DNA of 23,674 nt from positions 1-23,674 of the IMG/VR virus record IMGVR_UViG_3300046782_000066; one strand, 5' to 3'. The notes beneath the pieces were generated by a model. The model worked only from the letters and a program-made list of their open reading frames with translations, did not search any database and had not been told where the DNA came from. The DNA is from a virus. This document shows, in pieces, positions 7,384-15,198 of the stretch. Numbering within the stretch: position 1 is the stretch's first letter; every line of letters starts with the position of its first letter. A program made the position numbers and the translations under genes.

Positions 7384-8614
7384 CTTGCTGCTCTATATTT
7401 GGTTGTGGATATAATTCTGCATCCAGTTCATGATTCGGAAACCGTGTGAACGGAACTCTGCTGTCTGTTGCTCTCACATTTCCTTTTGCGAAGTCCCTAT
7501 CATCATAGCAACTCAAGCAATCACTGAACAGATTCAGTCTCTCTGGTCTGGTCAACTGGTCTCCAAGATATACAATCCTGTCTGCTGCTTCTTTCTGATA
7601 ATGATTCCGCTTTCCCCATAACCGCTCCCTGTCCAACATTGTATATCGGCTGATATTGCCGGATGCAATTATTTTTTCGATTAACTTCTCTGCTGCCTTG
7701 AATCGAATAGTATATGCCATCACCATACTAATCTCATCATTCACAAAGTCCATATTATCCTTGCAAATAATATCAGTGCTGTTGCATGTCAATTCCATAT
7801 CCACAAGCAGTCCATAATTGTATCTGTCATGCGTCCAGTTCAACCGTCTTTTTGTGATCTGCTGTCCCATGCTTCCTGCAACCACAATCCAGTCAAGCCA
7901 GTTGAACAATGCTTTAGGAGAAGCAAGGTTTCTGTACAAATCACTATTCCAGATATTCACTCTGCTGAAATCACTGCATCCGCATGTGATGGTATCATTT
8001 CTTGGATTCGGTGCAGTAGTCTTGTCATACATCAACCAATACTGCATGTTCATCGCTACATCTGTTGTCAATGGCAGCGTCAATGCAGACGGCAGCGTAA
8101 ACCATGTCAACTCTCCAGCGTTCGCTGTCACCTGCCATGCTGCTATCGGAGTATCGCTAATATTGTTATACAGATAAACCCAGAACGTCCCTGCTGTATC
8201 AAAGTGAAGACCGATTCTTTTCATCTTCATTGTTCCACTTCGAACAATCGCACATCTCCATGTAAGTGATGCAAAGTTTTCATTCACCCTCAATGGTCTG
8301 ATGCCTTCCACTTCACCAACCACTCCGTTAAAATAGTTTCTCTTTCTCTTGGTCAGCGTCCCTACATAATTCATCAGGTCTGTCTTGAACGCTTTGATTG
8401 CTTCTTCTCTCGCATTATCCATTATCTCCCACAAGTTACCCCTGTTGCAATCGGCTGCTGCTTTAATCACATTCAGGTCAAGCCCATCCTCTTCATCTAA
8501 GAATAGCGTACTCTCTGATAAATCATAATCCGATGGCTGGTTATCCTGTGCGCATGGACAAACAGTTCTTGATAGCCCTATAACATTCGTGAAACAATCC
8601 TGTGCTGCTGACAT
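7370..8614 (-). CDS. Cysteine-rich virion protein candidate, function unknown
   Basis: A 414-residue protein directly after the major capsid gene, separated from it by a terminator hairpin and a promoter core. It starts MSAAQDC, close to the MSAANFDC of the capsid protein. The N-terminus carries C-x-C (C19, C21). About residues 110-210 look like a beta-sandwich, with the motif GTMKMKRIGLHFDTAGTFWV. The C-terminal third is helical and charged (DRERLWGKRNHYQKEAADR). There are about a dozen cysteines, many near others, unusual for a cytoplasmic protein. I do not know the family by name. By position it could be a head-tail joining, head-decoration or tail tube protein; since no other tube protein is obvious, the tube role is worth testing. 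Confidence 0.75.
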   Translation of the reverse strand: MSAAQDCFTNVIGLSRTVCPCAQDNQPSDYDLSESTLFLDEEDGLDLNVIKAAADCNRGNLWEIMDNAREEAIKAFKTDLMNYVGTLTKRKRNYFNGVVGEVEGIRPLRVNENFASLTWRCAIVRSGTMKMKRIGLHFDTAGTFWVYLYNNISDTPIAAWQVTANAGELTWFTLPSALTLPLTTDVAMNMQYWLMYDKTTAPNPRNDTITCGCSDFSRVNIWNSDLYRNLASPKALFNWLDWIVVAGSMGQQITKRRLNWTHDRYNYGLLVDMELTCNSTDIICKDNMDFVNDEISMVMAYTIRFKAAEKLIEKIIASGNISRYTMLDRERLWGKRNHYQKEAADRIVYLGDQLTRPERLNLFSDCLSCYDDRDFAKGNVRATDSRVPFTRFPNHELDAELYPQPNIEQQGGSY

Positions 8615-8636
8615 TGATTTTGGATTTTAAAGTGAA

Positions 8637-8644
8637 CAAATATA
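8637..8644 (-). promoter_or_regulatory. Bacteroidota promoter -7 core (TATATTTG)
   Basis: Minus-strand TATATTTG matches the Bacteroidota consensus TAnnTTTG. It lies 22 bases before the ATG at 8614 and just after the terminator hairpin. The trinucleotide 19 bases upstream is TGG rather than TTG, so the -33 part is weak. It would restart transcription of the head-tail and tail module after the capsid gene. Confidence 0.55.
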
Positions 8645-8648
8645 AATA

Positions 8649-8679
8649 AGAAAAGGGCAGCTACCAGCCACCCTTTTCT
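8649..8679 (-). terminator. Rho-independent terminator after major capsid gene
   Basis: On the minus strand AGAAAAGGG pairs perfectly with CCCTTTTCT (9 bp). The stem continues inward with two G-T wobbles and three Watson-Crick pairs to a GGT loop. A T-rich run (TATTTATATTTG) follows. It begins 22 bases after the capsid stop. It may partly stop transcription or protect the abundant capsid mRNA end. Confidence 0.75.
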
Positions 8680-8701
8680 ATTTTCGTCAATCTGCCGAAT
8701 C

Positions 8702-9745
8702 TTACGAAATCTCTCCGCACTTAAACGAAAGCAAGCCACGCATCTCCCCACTGCATCCAACTGGATTGTCAAGCAGGTCGAATTTCACTTTCAGTTTGTA
8801 AATGTCGAAGTACTCCGTCTGTCCATTAACTTCTTCACACTTTACAGTGTGAGTAACGTCATAGTTGACGAACGGAAGATTTTTCGAGGTCTGGTAATAG
8901 ATGTCATTACCAGTACTTCCACCGATGAAGATAGGAGCAGCATTCGTATTGTAATTCTTACTCACGAATGCAAGTGCTGACGGACGGATGAGAAATGTTT
9001 TCTGTGTACCCAACACTGAATCAATGTTGAACAAATCGAAATATTTCTTAAACGTATTCATCTTATTCAGGTCTGCCTGACCTCCCTGTGCATTCGGCTG
9101 TTGCTGGGCAACCATCCATGCTTGCTGGAACAAATTCGAACCGCTCAACATGTAAGCATCACGCATCTTATTCTTAATGGCTGCTTCAACCATATAGCCC
9201 ATCAGATTCGGTGTCCAGTAAGCTGCTGGGATAGTAGTGTCTCCACCACCCTGCGCCATGTAATTCGGAACAAATTGATTCGTTGCTAACGCTGCAAATG
9301 AATCCAGTTTTGACACAACTGTTTCCACAATGTATTCATCAATCTGTTTCATCTTTGCCAAGAACGCTCTGGCTGTCACTTCCTCTGGCGACCACATTGA
9401 AGTCCTGTATTTGTATCGTCCAATCTTAAACGATATTTCTTTACAGAAATTCAAGTTATAATCTTTACAGTTGTCACCGATTTCATTACCGTCCAGTTCG
9501 CAATCTGCCGAACAGTCCTGCACTTCATCAGTTTCGCAATCTGTAAGCCAGATAACTTTCACGTCCTTATCCTTCGTTGGGTCACGAAGAACTTCAAAGT
9601 TCGCTCCACGCTGATTCGATTGCAATGTTAGCAATGCATCAACCTGCGCGATATAGTCCTGATTCACCATTGAATCTTGCCATAGCTGGTCAATCTTCAA
9701 TTTCACTTGAAGTAGCTTGGCACAATCAAAATTCGCTGCACTCAT
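8702..9745 (-). CDS. Major capsid protein
   Basis: A 347-residue protein directly after the scaffold candidate and ending at a terminator, the usual place of the major capsid gene. The N-terminal helix (LLQVKLKIDQLWQDSM) is followed by a central alpha/beta region with long helices (about 118-150) and C-terminal beta strands, compatible with an HK97 fold, though I cannot prove the fold. Five cysteines at 70, 78, 82, 93 and 101 form a tight cluster. The start at 9745 follows an A/T-rich leader without Shine-Dalgarno sequence, as expected in Bacteroidota. Alternatives such as a tail protein are less likely given scaffold upstream and size. Confidence 0.85.
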   Translation of the reverse strand: MSAANFDCAKLLQVKLKIDQLWQDSMVNQDYIAQVDALLTLQSNQRGANFEVLRDPTKDKDVKVIWLTDCETDEVQDCSADCELDGNEIGDNCKDYNLNFCKEISFKIGRYKYRTSMWSPEEVTARAFLAKMKQIDEYIVETVVSKLDSFAALATNQFVPNYMAQGGGDTTIPAAYWTPNLMGYMVEAAIKNKMRDAYMLSGSNLFQQAWMVAQQQPNAQGGQADLNKMNTFKKYFDLFNIDSVLGTQKTFLIRPSALAFVSKNYNTNAAPIFIGGSTGNDIYYQTSKNLPFVNYDVTHTVKCEEVNGQTEYFDIYKLKVKFDLLDNPVGCSGEMRGLLSFKCGEIS

Positions 9746-9778
9746 AATAGTTTTTAGGTTTTAAAAAGGTTTACAATC

Positions 9779-10753
9779 TTAAACTGCAACCTGCTTACTG
9801 CCGGAGTAGATTTCATTCAACTCCGCTTGAACTTTTATTTTCTCATCTGGCTTCAAGCTGTTGTCAGCTTCAATAGCCTCATAAGTCTTAGAAAGCTCTT
9901 CATAATTTGCAGGCTTCTTGGAGAGATACTTCTTGCCTCCTGCTGCACCACCTTTGCCTCCTGTTCCACCCTGACCACCTTTATCCTCTGGTGATGTCCT
10001 ATCGCTCGATGCCTTGAACGTATAGAGACCTTCTGCTGTCTTATTAACAAACTCTGTGAAGTCAACTGCATGTCCCATGTCGTCTTCGACAATCTTACCG
10101 TCCTTCATTAGAACGATACGGGCATTCGCTCCCTCACCTTGTATGTCATAATCATTTTGCAGAAGCTCTGCTTCGAACAACTTATCCTGCAACGCCATCT
10201 GTCTCTTTGCAATATCTTCATCATCTGACAATGGCACTGGGTTTCTGCTGTCGCGGATTTGCTTGGCTTTAGTCACAACACTTGACATTACCTTCTCCTT
10301 TTTATGCTTGGCTTCTGTTGCTGTCAACTTTTCACCCCATTCTTTATCGGCTTCCTTACGCACTTTCTTCAATGCGTCTTGAGCATCAAGGTACAGTTTT
10401 GATTTTTTAATATCATCATCTGTCACTTCTTTGCTGCCTGCCTTTTCTTGAACGGCTGCTACAATGTCTTCAACAAGTTCTACGCCTTGCTTATCTGAAT
10501 CCGTTTCAAATTTTTCCTTCACACTTTTTTCAAACTCACTTAGCACTTCACCTTTAGCCTTCTTATATCCCTCTTGGAATTTTTCAGTACTTCTGGTTTT
10601 AATTGCTTCTGCTTGTTTAGTGGTAAGGATTGACAAAGCATCTGGTTTTAATTCAGTCCCATCATCGTTATAGAGTAACGATGCAACTCCCTTTTCATCC
10701 ATGTTTAAAGTTTTGGATGCAAACCCCGTTAATATTTCTTTTTCCGTTGGCAT
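9779..10753 (-). CDS. Capsid scaffold protein
   Basis: A 324-residue, highly charged protein rich in Lys, Glu and Asp and largely predicted helical or coiled-coil (about 45-165), as scaffolds are. A mixed section follows (about 200-245), then a Gly-rich linker of repeated GG units near 265-280 and a helical C-terminal domain (about 285-320) that may bind capsid. It sits immediately upstream of the major capsid gene with a 33-base gap. No protease motif is apparent. Role inferred from composition and place. Confidence 0.8.
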   Translation of the reverse strand: MPTEKEILTGFASKTLNMDEKGVASLLYNDDGTELKPDALSILTTKQAEAIKTRSTEKFQEGYKKAKGEVLSEFEKSVKEKFETDSDKQGVELVEDIVAAVQEKAGSKEVTDDDIKKSKLYLDAQDALKKVRKEADKEWGEKLTATEAKHKKEKVMSSVVTKAKQIRDSRNPVPLSDDEDIAKRQMALQDKLFEAELLQNDYDIQGEGANARIVLMKDGKIVEDDMGHAVDFTEFVNKTAEGLYTFKASSDRTSPEDKGGQGGTGGKGGAAGGKKYLSKKPANYEELSKTYEAIEADNSLKPDEKIKVQAELNEIYSGSKQVAV

Positions 10754-10794
10754 AATTGTTTACTGATTTTGATTATTAATTGTTCCCGTTAATT

Positions 10795-11037
10795 TTATTT
10801 TGACTTCTTCTTTGACACCTTAACTTCTTCTGGCTTGAACGTAGTTGCGATTTGTGATTTGAGCGCATCCTTTTCTTTTTTATCCAGAACTTCTTTTGGA
10901 GTAGTCGGCTGCTTGCGATTGCTGTTGACCTGTTCAACTTTGTAGAGCTTCTCCAGCTTTGCATTTACAATCTGTGTCCACTCCTGTTCTGTTACGCTCT
11001 GTTCAACACCGCTTTTTTTGTTGGTGATTATCTTCAT
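10795..11037 (-). CDS. Small Lys-rich protein, second of a tandem pair
   Basis: An 80-residue basic protein of unknown function. Its N-terminus has the form of a short domain, with charged strand residues then VTEQEWTQIVNAKLE, and its tail carries TTFKPEEV followed by Lys/Ser-rich residues. The upstream neighbour has the same plan (N-terminal strand, Q-W helix, FKPAEI, Lys-rich tail), so the two look like diverged tandem copies. The ATG at 11037 overlaps the neighbour's stop as TAATG. Being next to scaffold and capsid suggests a head-related role, possibly binding DNA or capsid through the basic tail. Confidence 0.7.
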   Translation of the reverse strand: MKIITNKKSGVEQSVTEQEWTQIVNAKLEKLYKVEQVNSNRKQPTTPKEVLDKKEKDALKSQIATTFKPEEVKVSKKKSK

Positions 11038-11387
11038 TACTTCGCCTCCTTTTTCTTTGCTTTTGGTTTTGACACTTTAGCCTGCTTCACCTCTGCCTTT
11101 GCCGGAGCTTTGCCATTCGTAAGGTCTGTCATGTCCTTAAGTGCTTTTGCTTCTGCATCACCTACCTCCGCAGGTGCGGCATCCTCCTGCTTCTTTTTTT
11201 TTGCAGGTGCATTGCTTCGAATCTCTGCTGGCTTGAAAGGCTCTGAACGCAATGGGGCATCTGTTTCTTCCCATCCATCATGCACAATAACTCCATTTTC
11301 TTTTCTCGCAAGCCTTGCCCATTGCACAACTCCGAACTCTTTTACCTGACCATTCTTGATTGCTTTGATTTTTGTAGTAGCTGCCAT
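11037..11387 (-). CDS. Lys/Ala-rich protein, first of a tandem pair
   Basis: A 116-residue protein opening the scaffold-capsid transcription unit. A short N-terminal domain (KIKAIKNGQVKEFGVVQWAR) is followed by EPFKPAEI and then a low-complexity Lys/Ala/Glu tail (about 60-116), likely disordered. It shares its architecture with the 80-residue protein that follows. A well-matched promoter lies 35 bases before the ATG. Function unknown; basic disordered tails in late phage proteins may contact DNA or the capsid interior, which is only a guess. Confidence 0.75.
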   Translation of the reverse strand: MAATTKIKAIKNGQVKEFGVVQWARLARKENGVIVHDGWEETDAPLRSEPFKPAEIRSNAPAKKKKQEDAAPAEVGDAEAKALKDMTDLTNGKAPAKAEVKQAKVSKPKAKKKEAK

Positions 11388-11422
11388 AAGTTTTTTTATT
11401 ATTAGTTATAAATTGAAGGTGA

Positions 11423-11452
11423 CAAATATATATTCCTTTTAAACGCAAACAA
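11423..11452 (-). promoter_or_regulatory. Bacteroidota promoter (TTG-N19-TATATTTG)
   Basis: Minus-strand TTG (11452-11450), 19 bases, then TATATTTG (11430-11423) matches the Bacteroidota consensus TTG...TAnnTTTG with typical spacing. It lies in an 84-base gap before the ATG at 11387 and should drive the tandem small genes, scaffold and capsid. Confidence 0.7.
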
Positions 11453-11471
11453 CAATCTGACGAAATTATTT

Positions 11472-11717
11472 TTAAACAGTCACTCCTATCGGTAAAGTAA
11501 CCCAGCTACGCATTCTCTCTTCGTCTGTCAGCCCGTCATTGAGTGCTGTAAACAATGACCGATACCATATTGCTTTGTCTGTCCATCCAGAGGCTTCTTT
11601 TCTTTTGCAGATAGTGCATATCCTTCGAACTCTTCCATCTCCGCAGTCCGCATTATATCTCCAGTCATGCTGGTCTTCTCTGCACTCTACACGCTTTCCG
11701 TTATCTCCTTCTTCCAT
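11472..11717 (-). CDS. Small zinc-knuckle-like protein
   Basis: An 81-residue protein with C12, H17, C25, C34 and C37; the H-D-W-R then R-I-C-T-I-C-K-R-K-E pattern suggests a small zinc-binding unit. The rest is a short helix and tail. I do not recognise the family. The ATG at 11717 lies within the end of the 55-residue gene before it (31-base overlap), so it ends a chain of overlapping genes from the MuF-like gene. The next gene has its own promoter. A nucleic-acid or structural zinc-binding role is possible but unproven. Confidence 0.7.
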   Translation of the reverse strand: MEEGDNGKRVECREDQHDWRYNADCGDGRVRRICTICKRKEASGWTDKAIWYRSLFTALNDGLTDEERMRSWVTLPIGVTV

Positions 11718-11854
11718 CGCTTCATGGTATTAATACGATTGTAGAACTGCTGGAGCTTCGAACTTCTCAAGGCTCTGGGCTTTCTTAATTCCAATTCTGC
11801 AAGCTGCCGATACTTGCTGATTCTTTCATCAAGGTCACTTAGTAGATTTCTCAT
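11687..11854 (-). CDS. Small helical basic protein (55 aa)
   Basis: A 55-codon frame starts at ATG 11854 (MRNLLSDLDERISKYR) and ends at TAG 11689-11687. It overlaps the end of the MuF-like gene by 20 bases and the start of the zinc-knuckle gene by 31. Without it the 117 bases between those two genes would be empty, which is out of keeping with the packing here. It looks like one long amphipathic, basic helix. Function unknown; a small structural or regulatory late protein would fit. Confidence 0.6.
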   Translation of the reverse strand: MRNLLSDLDERISKYRQLAELELRKPRALRSSKLQQFYNRINTMKRWKKEITESV

Positions 11855-12764
11855 TGTCCAATATTAATTTAATTGCTGGTCTCATTTTAATTGCCTCCGC
11901 ATCCGTTACCCAATTCCAGTTATGCCTACAATTCCATCTGCCCATGTCCGTGAATGGATTGTAGCTCACCACTCCGCTATTTCGCTCCTGCTTTGTCTTC
12001 AAAAGCAATGGAGACTGTTTCAGCTTTGCAATCTCTCCTCTGCTAAGAACTGTATTGTTCAGACTTATGCATAGCTCCCTGCTCGTAGCAATGAGACCGC
12101 CTGCATACACTGCTGCATTAAGTCCTATCTTCTGTGCTACTCCATTTGCATATCCATTGTCATACTGTGCATACGTGTCATGCACGAATGTCCGATACTG
12201 GCTGCTTAATCCTCCGAGCTTATCTGGGTTGCCTACAATGACTTCTTTGACATTGTTCATCATCTGCTTTATCGTCAATCCATTTGCCATCGCTGCTCTT
12301 GTTTCCTTCTGCACTGCATTCTTCAACGTTGTATCATAAATCAAATTTGAAAGATAGCTGCCCTTTACAATCTTCCCATTCTCATCTATTCCGATTCGCT
12401 GCTGCATCATCGTTTCTACTTCCTGAACAATCGCACTCAATCTCTGCGCACGAACTCTGAACATTGAAAAGTATTGCTTGTTCAGGTCTCCGATTTCTTT
12501 CAGGTCTGCGACAATGCCATTGATTATGTCAACACTTTTGTTCTGTTGAAAATGCTTGAACACTTTTTCAATTGCTCCTGATAACTTCATCGTGCTTCCT
12601 GATTCCGAAGCGATAGCTCCACCACTCTTTCCAAGCTCATCGAATAGTGCATTATAAATCTCATCCAATAGCTGACGCTCTGCTGCTCCTGTTATTTTCA
12701 TCAGTGCAACCTGTTTGTCTCTTATGAACTGCGATTTTATTTTCGCTATCTCTTCCTTCGTCAT
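11835..12764 (-). CDS. Minor head protein, MuF / SPP1 gp7-like
   Basis: A 309-residue protein placed after the portal. The C-terminal half matches MuF-type head morphogenesis proteins: an A-x-Y-D-N-G-Y-A-N helix (about 198-207), then a strand-turn ATSRELC (C232), and near the end GRWNCRHNWNWVT (C279, H281). The N-terminal half is helical. In Mu and SPP1 this family is a minor capsid component near the portal and may enter the host with the DNA. The ATG overlaps the previous stop as ATGA. No toxin domain is fused to the C-terminus, as happens in some MuF proteins. Confidence 0.85.
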   Translation of the reverse strand: MTKEEIAKIKSQFIRDKQVALMKITGAAERQLLDEIYNALFDELGKSGGAIASESGSTMKLSGAIEKVFKHFQQNKSVDIINGIVADLKEIGDLNKQYFSMFRVRAQRLSAIVQEVETMMQQRIGIDENGKIVKGSYLSNLIYDTTLKNAVQKETRAAMANGLTIKQMMNNVKEVIVGNPDKLGGLSSQYRTFVHDTYAQYDNGYANGVAQKIGLNAAVYAGGLIATSRELCISLNNTVLSRGEIAKLKQSPLLLKTKQERNSGVVSYNPFTDMGRWNCRHNWNWVTDAEAIKMRPAIKLILDNEKSTK

Positions 12765-12958
12765 TTGCCTTCTATTGTAAAGCCAACTTTATTTTGTTCT
12801 GGCTCTGCTTTAATCGAACACTTCAAAGTGTATTCGTATCTATAAACAGTTAGTCCGAATATCTTAATCTCTCTACTGTACTTATTATTATTCAGCTTAT
12901 GCTCCAAGTTGACAACCTCAAGCTCTTCATTCGCTGTCTTCTTATAGAATACTGCCAT
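12761..12958 (-). CDS. Small hypothetical protein between portal and MuF
   Basis: A 65-residue protein without a recognised domain. It is mostly beta-prone, with alternating charged and aromatic residues (REIKIFGLTVYRYEYTLKC) and one cysteine, and has no signal or membrane segment. The start is two bases after the portal stop and its own stop overlaps the MuF ATG, so it is surely cotranscribed. It could be a small portal- or head-associated factor; the sequence gives no more. Confidence 0.7.
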   Translation of the reverse strand: MAVFYKKTANEELEVVNLEHKLNNNKYSREIKIFGLTVYRYEYTLKCSIKAEPEQNKVGFTIEGK

Positions 12959-12960
12959 GA

Positions 12961-14913
12961 TTACAATGCTGCTCCACCCTGACCACCTGCTGGTGCTACT
13001 GGTGCTGGTGCTGCTCCAACTGGAACACCAGTTGCATCGAACTGCGTAGCTACTGGCTGGTCTGCTTCTATCTGTGTTACAATCTCTGCAACCTTTTTCT
13101 GTATAGCAGTCTTCTGGTCTTTATATGGCAAATCATAGAACCATATTGCATTCGCATTCGTCACCGTCTGCTGCATACTCTCCTCTTCAAGCTCTGCAAA
13201 TATCGTAGCCGATTCACTCCACATTATTTTGTGTTCTTTCGTACAAAGGTCATTCACCAGAATGATATTTATTTCTTCAACATTCTTTCCATCGAAAGGA
13301 TTGAACTGCTGCTTCACCTGCAACTTCTTTAGGTCATTTGGTCTGTCTTGAAACATCATCGCAGCAATGTCATTGCTTATGTCACTTCGTATTGCCATAG
13401 GCGCACCACTTTTGTTTGCCTTCTCAAGTAAGTCCATCAACTCTTCAAGTCCGCGCATCTTGAAGTCTTTCGGATATGAATACTCAACAATCACTCCCTT
13501 CAAATCATTCATCCCAGCAATCAATTCTATCTGGAATATTCTGAACGCTGCATCCTGTTGCGCCAATGGGTACAACGCATCATACACATTCTGCATGTCG
13601 TATGTCTTCGCTGTTGCTGTTTTGTTTATGCTCTGCTCAATCAGTGCCTCTCCATTATACACTGCTGAAATAGCATCATCCTTTACATCTTGCAAATGCT
13701 CTTTCAGGAACTTCAATATGTCAATCGGAATATCCTGATAGTGTATCAGCTTCGTCAGGTCGAACGCATCATCTTTGTTTCGTGGTAAGCTCAAGTAGAT
13801 TGCATCCTGCGAACTCTCATGAACTACATAGCCAACTCCTTTACATACTGTGCATATCGTACCATTCGGTGCATATCCATTGTCGCATCCTATCGTATTC
13901 GATTCTCCTTTGCACTTTGGCTGGTATGCTATCTTCTGCAAGAACGTATGCAGCGTTACCGATATATCCAACTCGCTGCACAACTTAATGCTCTTCATCA
14001 GATACGGCAGTGCCGGATGCAACGGGCTTACACATGTCCTGCCATCCGTTGCTTCATCCAACTTATAGCCTATGCGCTTCGCCTGAATCTTTCCTCCTGT
14101 CTTCGCATTGTAATAACTGACCTTGAACACTCTGGTTGAATCAACCTTAAAGAAAACAACTCCTGCTCCAAGATTAATTTCAGTCATGTCTGGCAAATTG
14201 CCATAATCACTTGCATCTACCTGCGAATATTCAACCACTCCATTGTCGAAGTACTGTTGATAAACTTTTCCTTCAACCGTCCGCGTTGATATTGTAGTCT
14301 GGTCAAGATTAAATTTTTCTTGATACGTGATGTTGTTACGAACAATCAGCCAGTACAAATTATTGTCTGTAATGTCATACCATATCGCTTCTTCGCTGCT
14401 TGCTATTACTGGATATGGCTTTGCTGTTTCGAATCTGCTATCAAACTTTCCGAACAATGTCAGCACAAATGCATTCGGGTCTATATAACTCATCGGGAAG
14501 AATCTTGTCTCCTGAAATCCGCACACACCTGCTCCTCCGTTGTATGCATCTACTGCACTCTCCAGCTTCTCCGTCTTAGCCTTCAGGTCAAGCAGTATGC
14601 TGTCTCCTGTCTTCGTTGAATCACTCTCGAAGTCTATTCTGTCAACCGTTGGCTTCACCTTTGGAATCTTGTACGCTGGCGACATTATCGCACTGCATAT
14701 CGCTGGCGTTATAATATGGCTCAACTGCACCCTCTGTGTAAAGTCTGGCAGCGTCTCCCTTCGTACAAATTGCAATAGCTCCAGTTCTATGTTGTGTCCT
14801 GTCACCAGCCTTTTCATCAGCTTCGCATACTTCACAACCTTGTCATAGTCTTGATGGGTGCTATTGTCCTTTATTTTTTCTCTAAGGATTACCTCTGCAT
14901 CTAATTGCTTCAT
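12961..14913 (-). CDS. Portal protein with Cys4 insertion
   Basis: A 650-residue portal candidate, expected to form the dodecameric ring through which DNA enters the head and to which the tail attaches. It follows large terminase and precedes a MuF-like gene, the classical order. The N-terminus is helical; residues 120-300 are alpha/beta; the long helix region (about 390-500) fits the portal stem and crown. An insert at 334-357 carries C334, C343, C354 and C357, ending in C-x-x-C-K-G-x-G-Y like a zinc ribbon or DnaJ-type knuckle. The C-terminus is Ala/Pro/Gly-rich and probably disordered. A promoter core lies 23 bases before the ATG. Confidence 0.88.
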   Translation of the reverse strand: MKQLDAEVILREKIKDNSTHQDYDKVVKYAKLMKRLVTGHNIELELLQFVRRETLPDFTQRVQLSHIITPAICSAIMSPAYKIPKVKPTVDRIDFESDSTKTGDSILLDLKAKTEKLESAVDAYNGGAGVCGFQETRFFPMSYIDPNAFVLTLFGKFDSRFETAKPYPVIASSEEAIWYDITDNNLYWLIVRNNITYQEKFNLDQTTISTRTVEGKVYQQYFDNGVVEYSQVDASDYGNLPDMTEINLGAGVVFFKVDSTRVFKVSYYNAKTGGKIQAKRIGYKLDEATDGRTCVSPLHPALPYLMKSIKLCSELDISVTLHTFLQKIAYQPKCKGESNTIGCDNGYAPNGTICTVCKGVGYVVHESSQDAIYLSLPRNKDDAFDLTKLIHYQDIPIDILKFLKEHLQDVKDDAISAVYNGEALIEQSINKTATAKTYDMQNVYDALYPLAQQDAAFRIFQIELIAGMNDLKGVIVEYSYPKDFKMRGLEELMDLLEKANKSGAPMAIRSDISNDIAAMMFQDRPNDLKKLQVKQQFNPFDGKNVEEINIILVNDLCTKEHKIMWSESATIFAELEEESMQQTVTNANAIWFYDLPYKDQKTAIQKKVAEIVTQIEADQPVATQFDATGVPVGAAPAPVAPAGGQGGAAL

Positions 14914-14936
14914 AGCTGGTTTGTTTTTATTCGGGT

Positions 14937-14944
14937 CAAATATA
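14937..14944 (-). promoter_or_regulatory. Bacteroidota promoter -7 core (TATATTTG) before portal
   Basis: Minus-strand TATATTTG lies in the short gap before the portal ATG, 23 bases upstream. The trinucleotide 19 bases upstream is GTG, one mismatch from TTG. I see no terminator hairpin in this gap, so it would add to read-through from the terminase. Confidence 0.5.
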
Positions 14945-14955
14945 AATTATTCTTT

Positions 14956-15195
14956 TCAATGCTCACTCTCTTCGTTTCTGGCTCTGTCAACAAAGTACTG
15001 CCGGAGCGAAGCGTACAACTTGCATCCTATCGCATCCTGGTGTATCAATATCTGCAATTCGTCTATGCTGTAAAGCTCAAGTATCTGCATCATCTCTATC
15101 CGCGTTACGAATGATGCACTATCAATCAAGAACTGGTCTGCTGTGCTGATTGTTCCTGCAAAGAACTTGCTCTTGAATAGCCGATACATCTCCAT
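14956..15195 (-). CDS. Small helical hypothetical protein between terminase and portal
   Basis: A protein of about 79 residues, mostly helical, with alternating hydrophobic and acidic residues (RIEMMQILELYSIDELQIL) and an acidic C-terminal end. I do not recognise it. A GTG codon lies directly after the terminase stop (15198) and an ATG one codon later; I give the ATG start, with another ATG two codons on. Its place between large terminase and portal suggests a packaging or portal-linked accessory role, but that is inference. Its stop lies 12 bases before the promoter core for portal. Confidence 0.7.
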   Translation of the reverse strand: MEMYRLFKSKFFAGTISTADQFLIDSASFVTRIEMMQILELYSIDELQILIHQDAIGCKLYASLRQYFVDRARNEESEH

Positions 15196-15198
15196 CAC

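Noticed and set aside
8578-8772. 64-codon minus-strand frame across the capsid end and terminator
   Set aside because: It overlaps the capsid 3' end in another frame, the terminator, and the next gene's start; it has no gene-like spacing.
9853-10092. 79-codon minus-strand frame inside scaffold, possible frameshift product
   Set aside because: It is wholly inside the scaffold gene, with Lys/Gln/Ser-rich shadow composition and no slip motif found at its edge.
14914-14955. Possible terminator before portal
   Set aside because: No stem of useful length is present; only a promoter core is supported.
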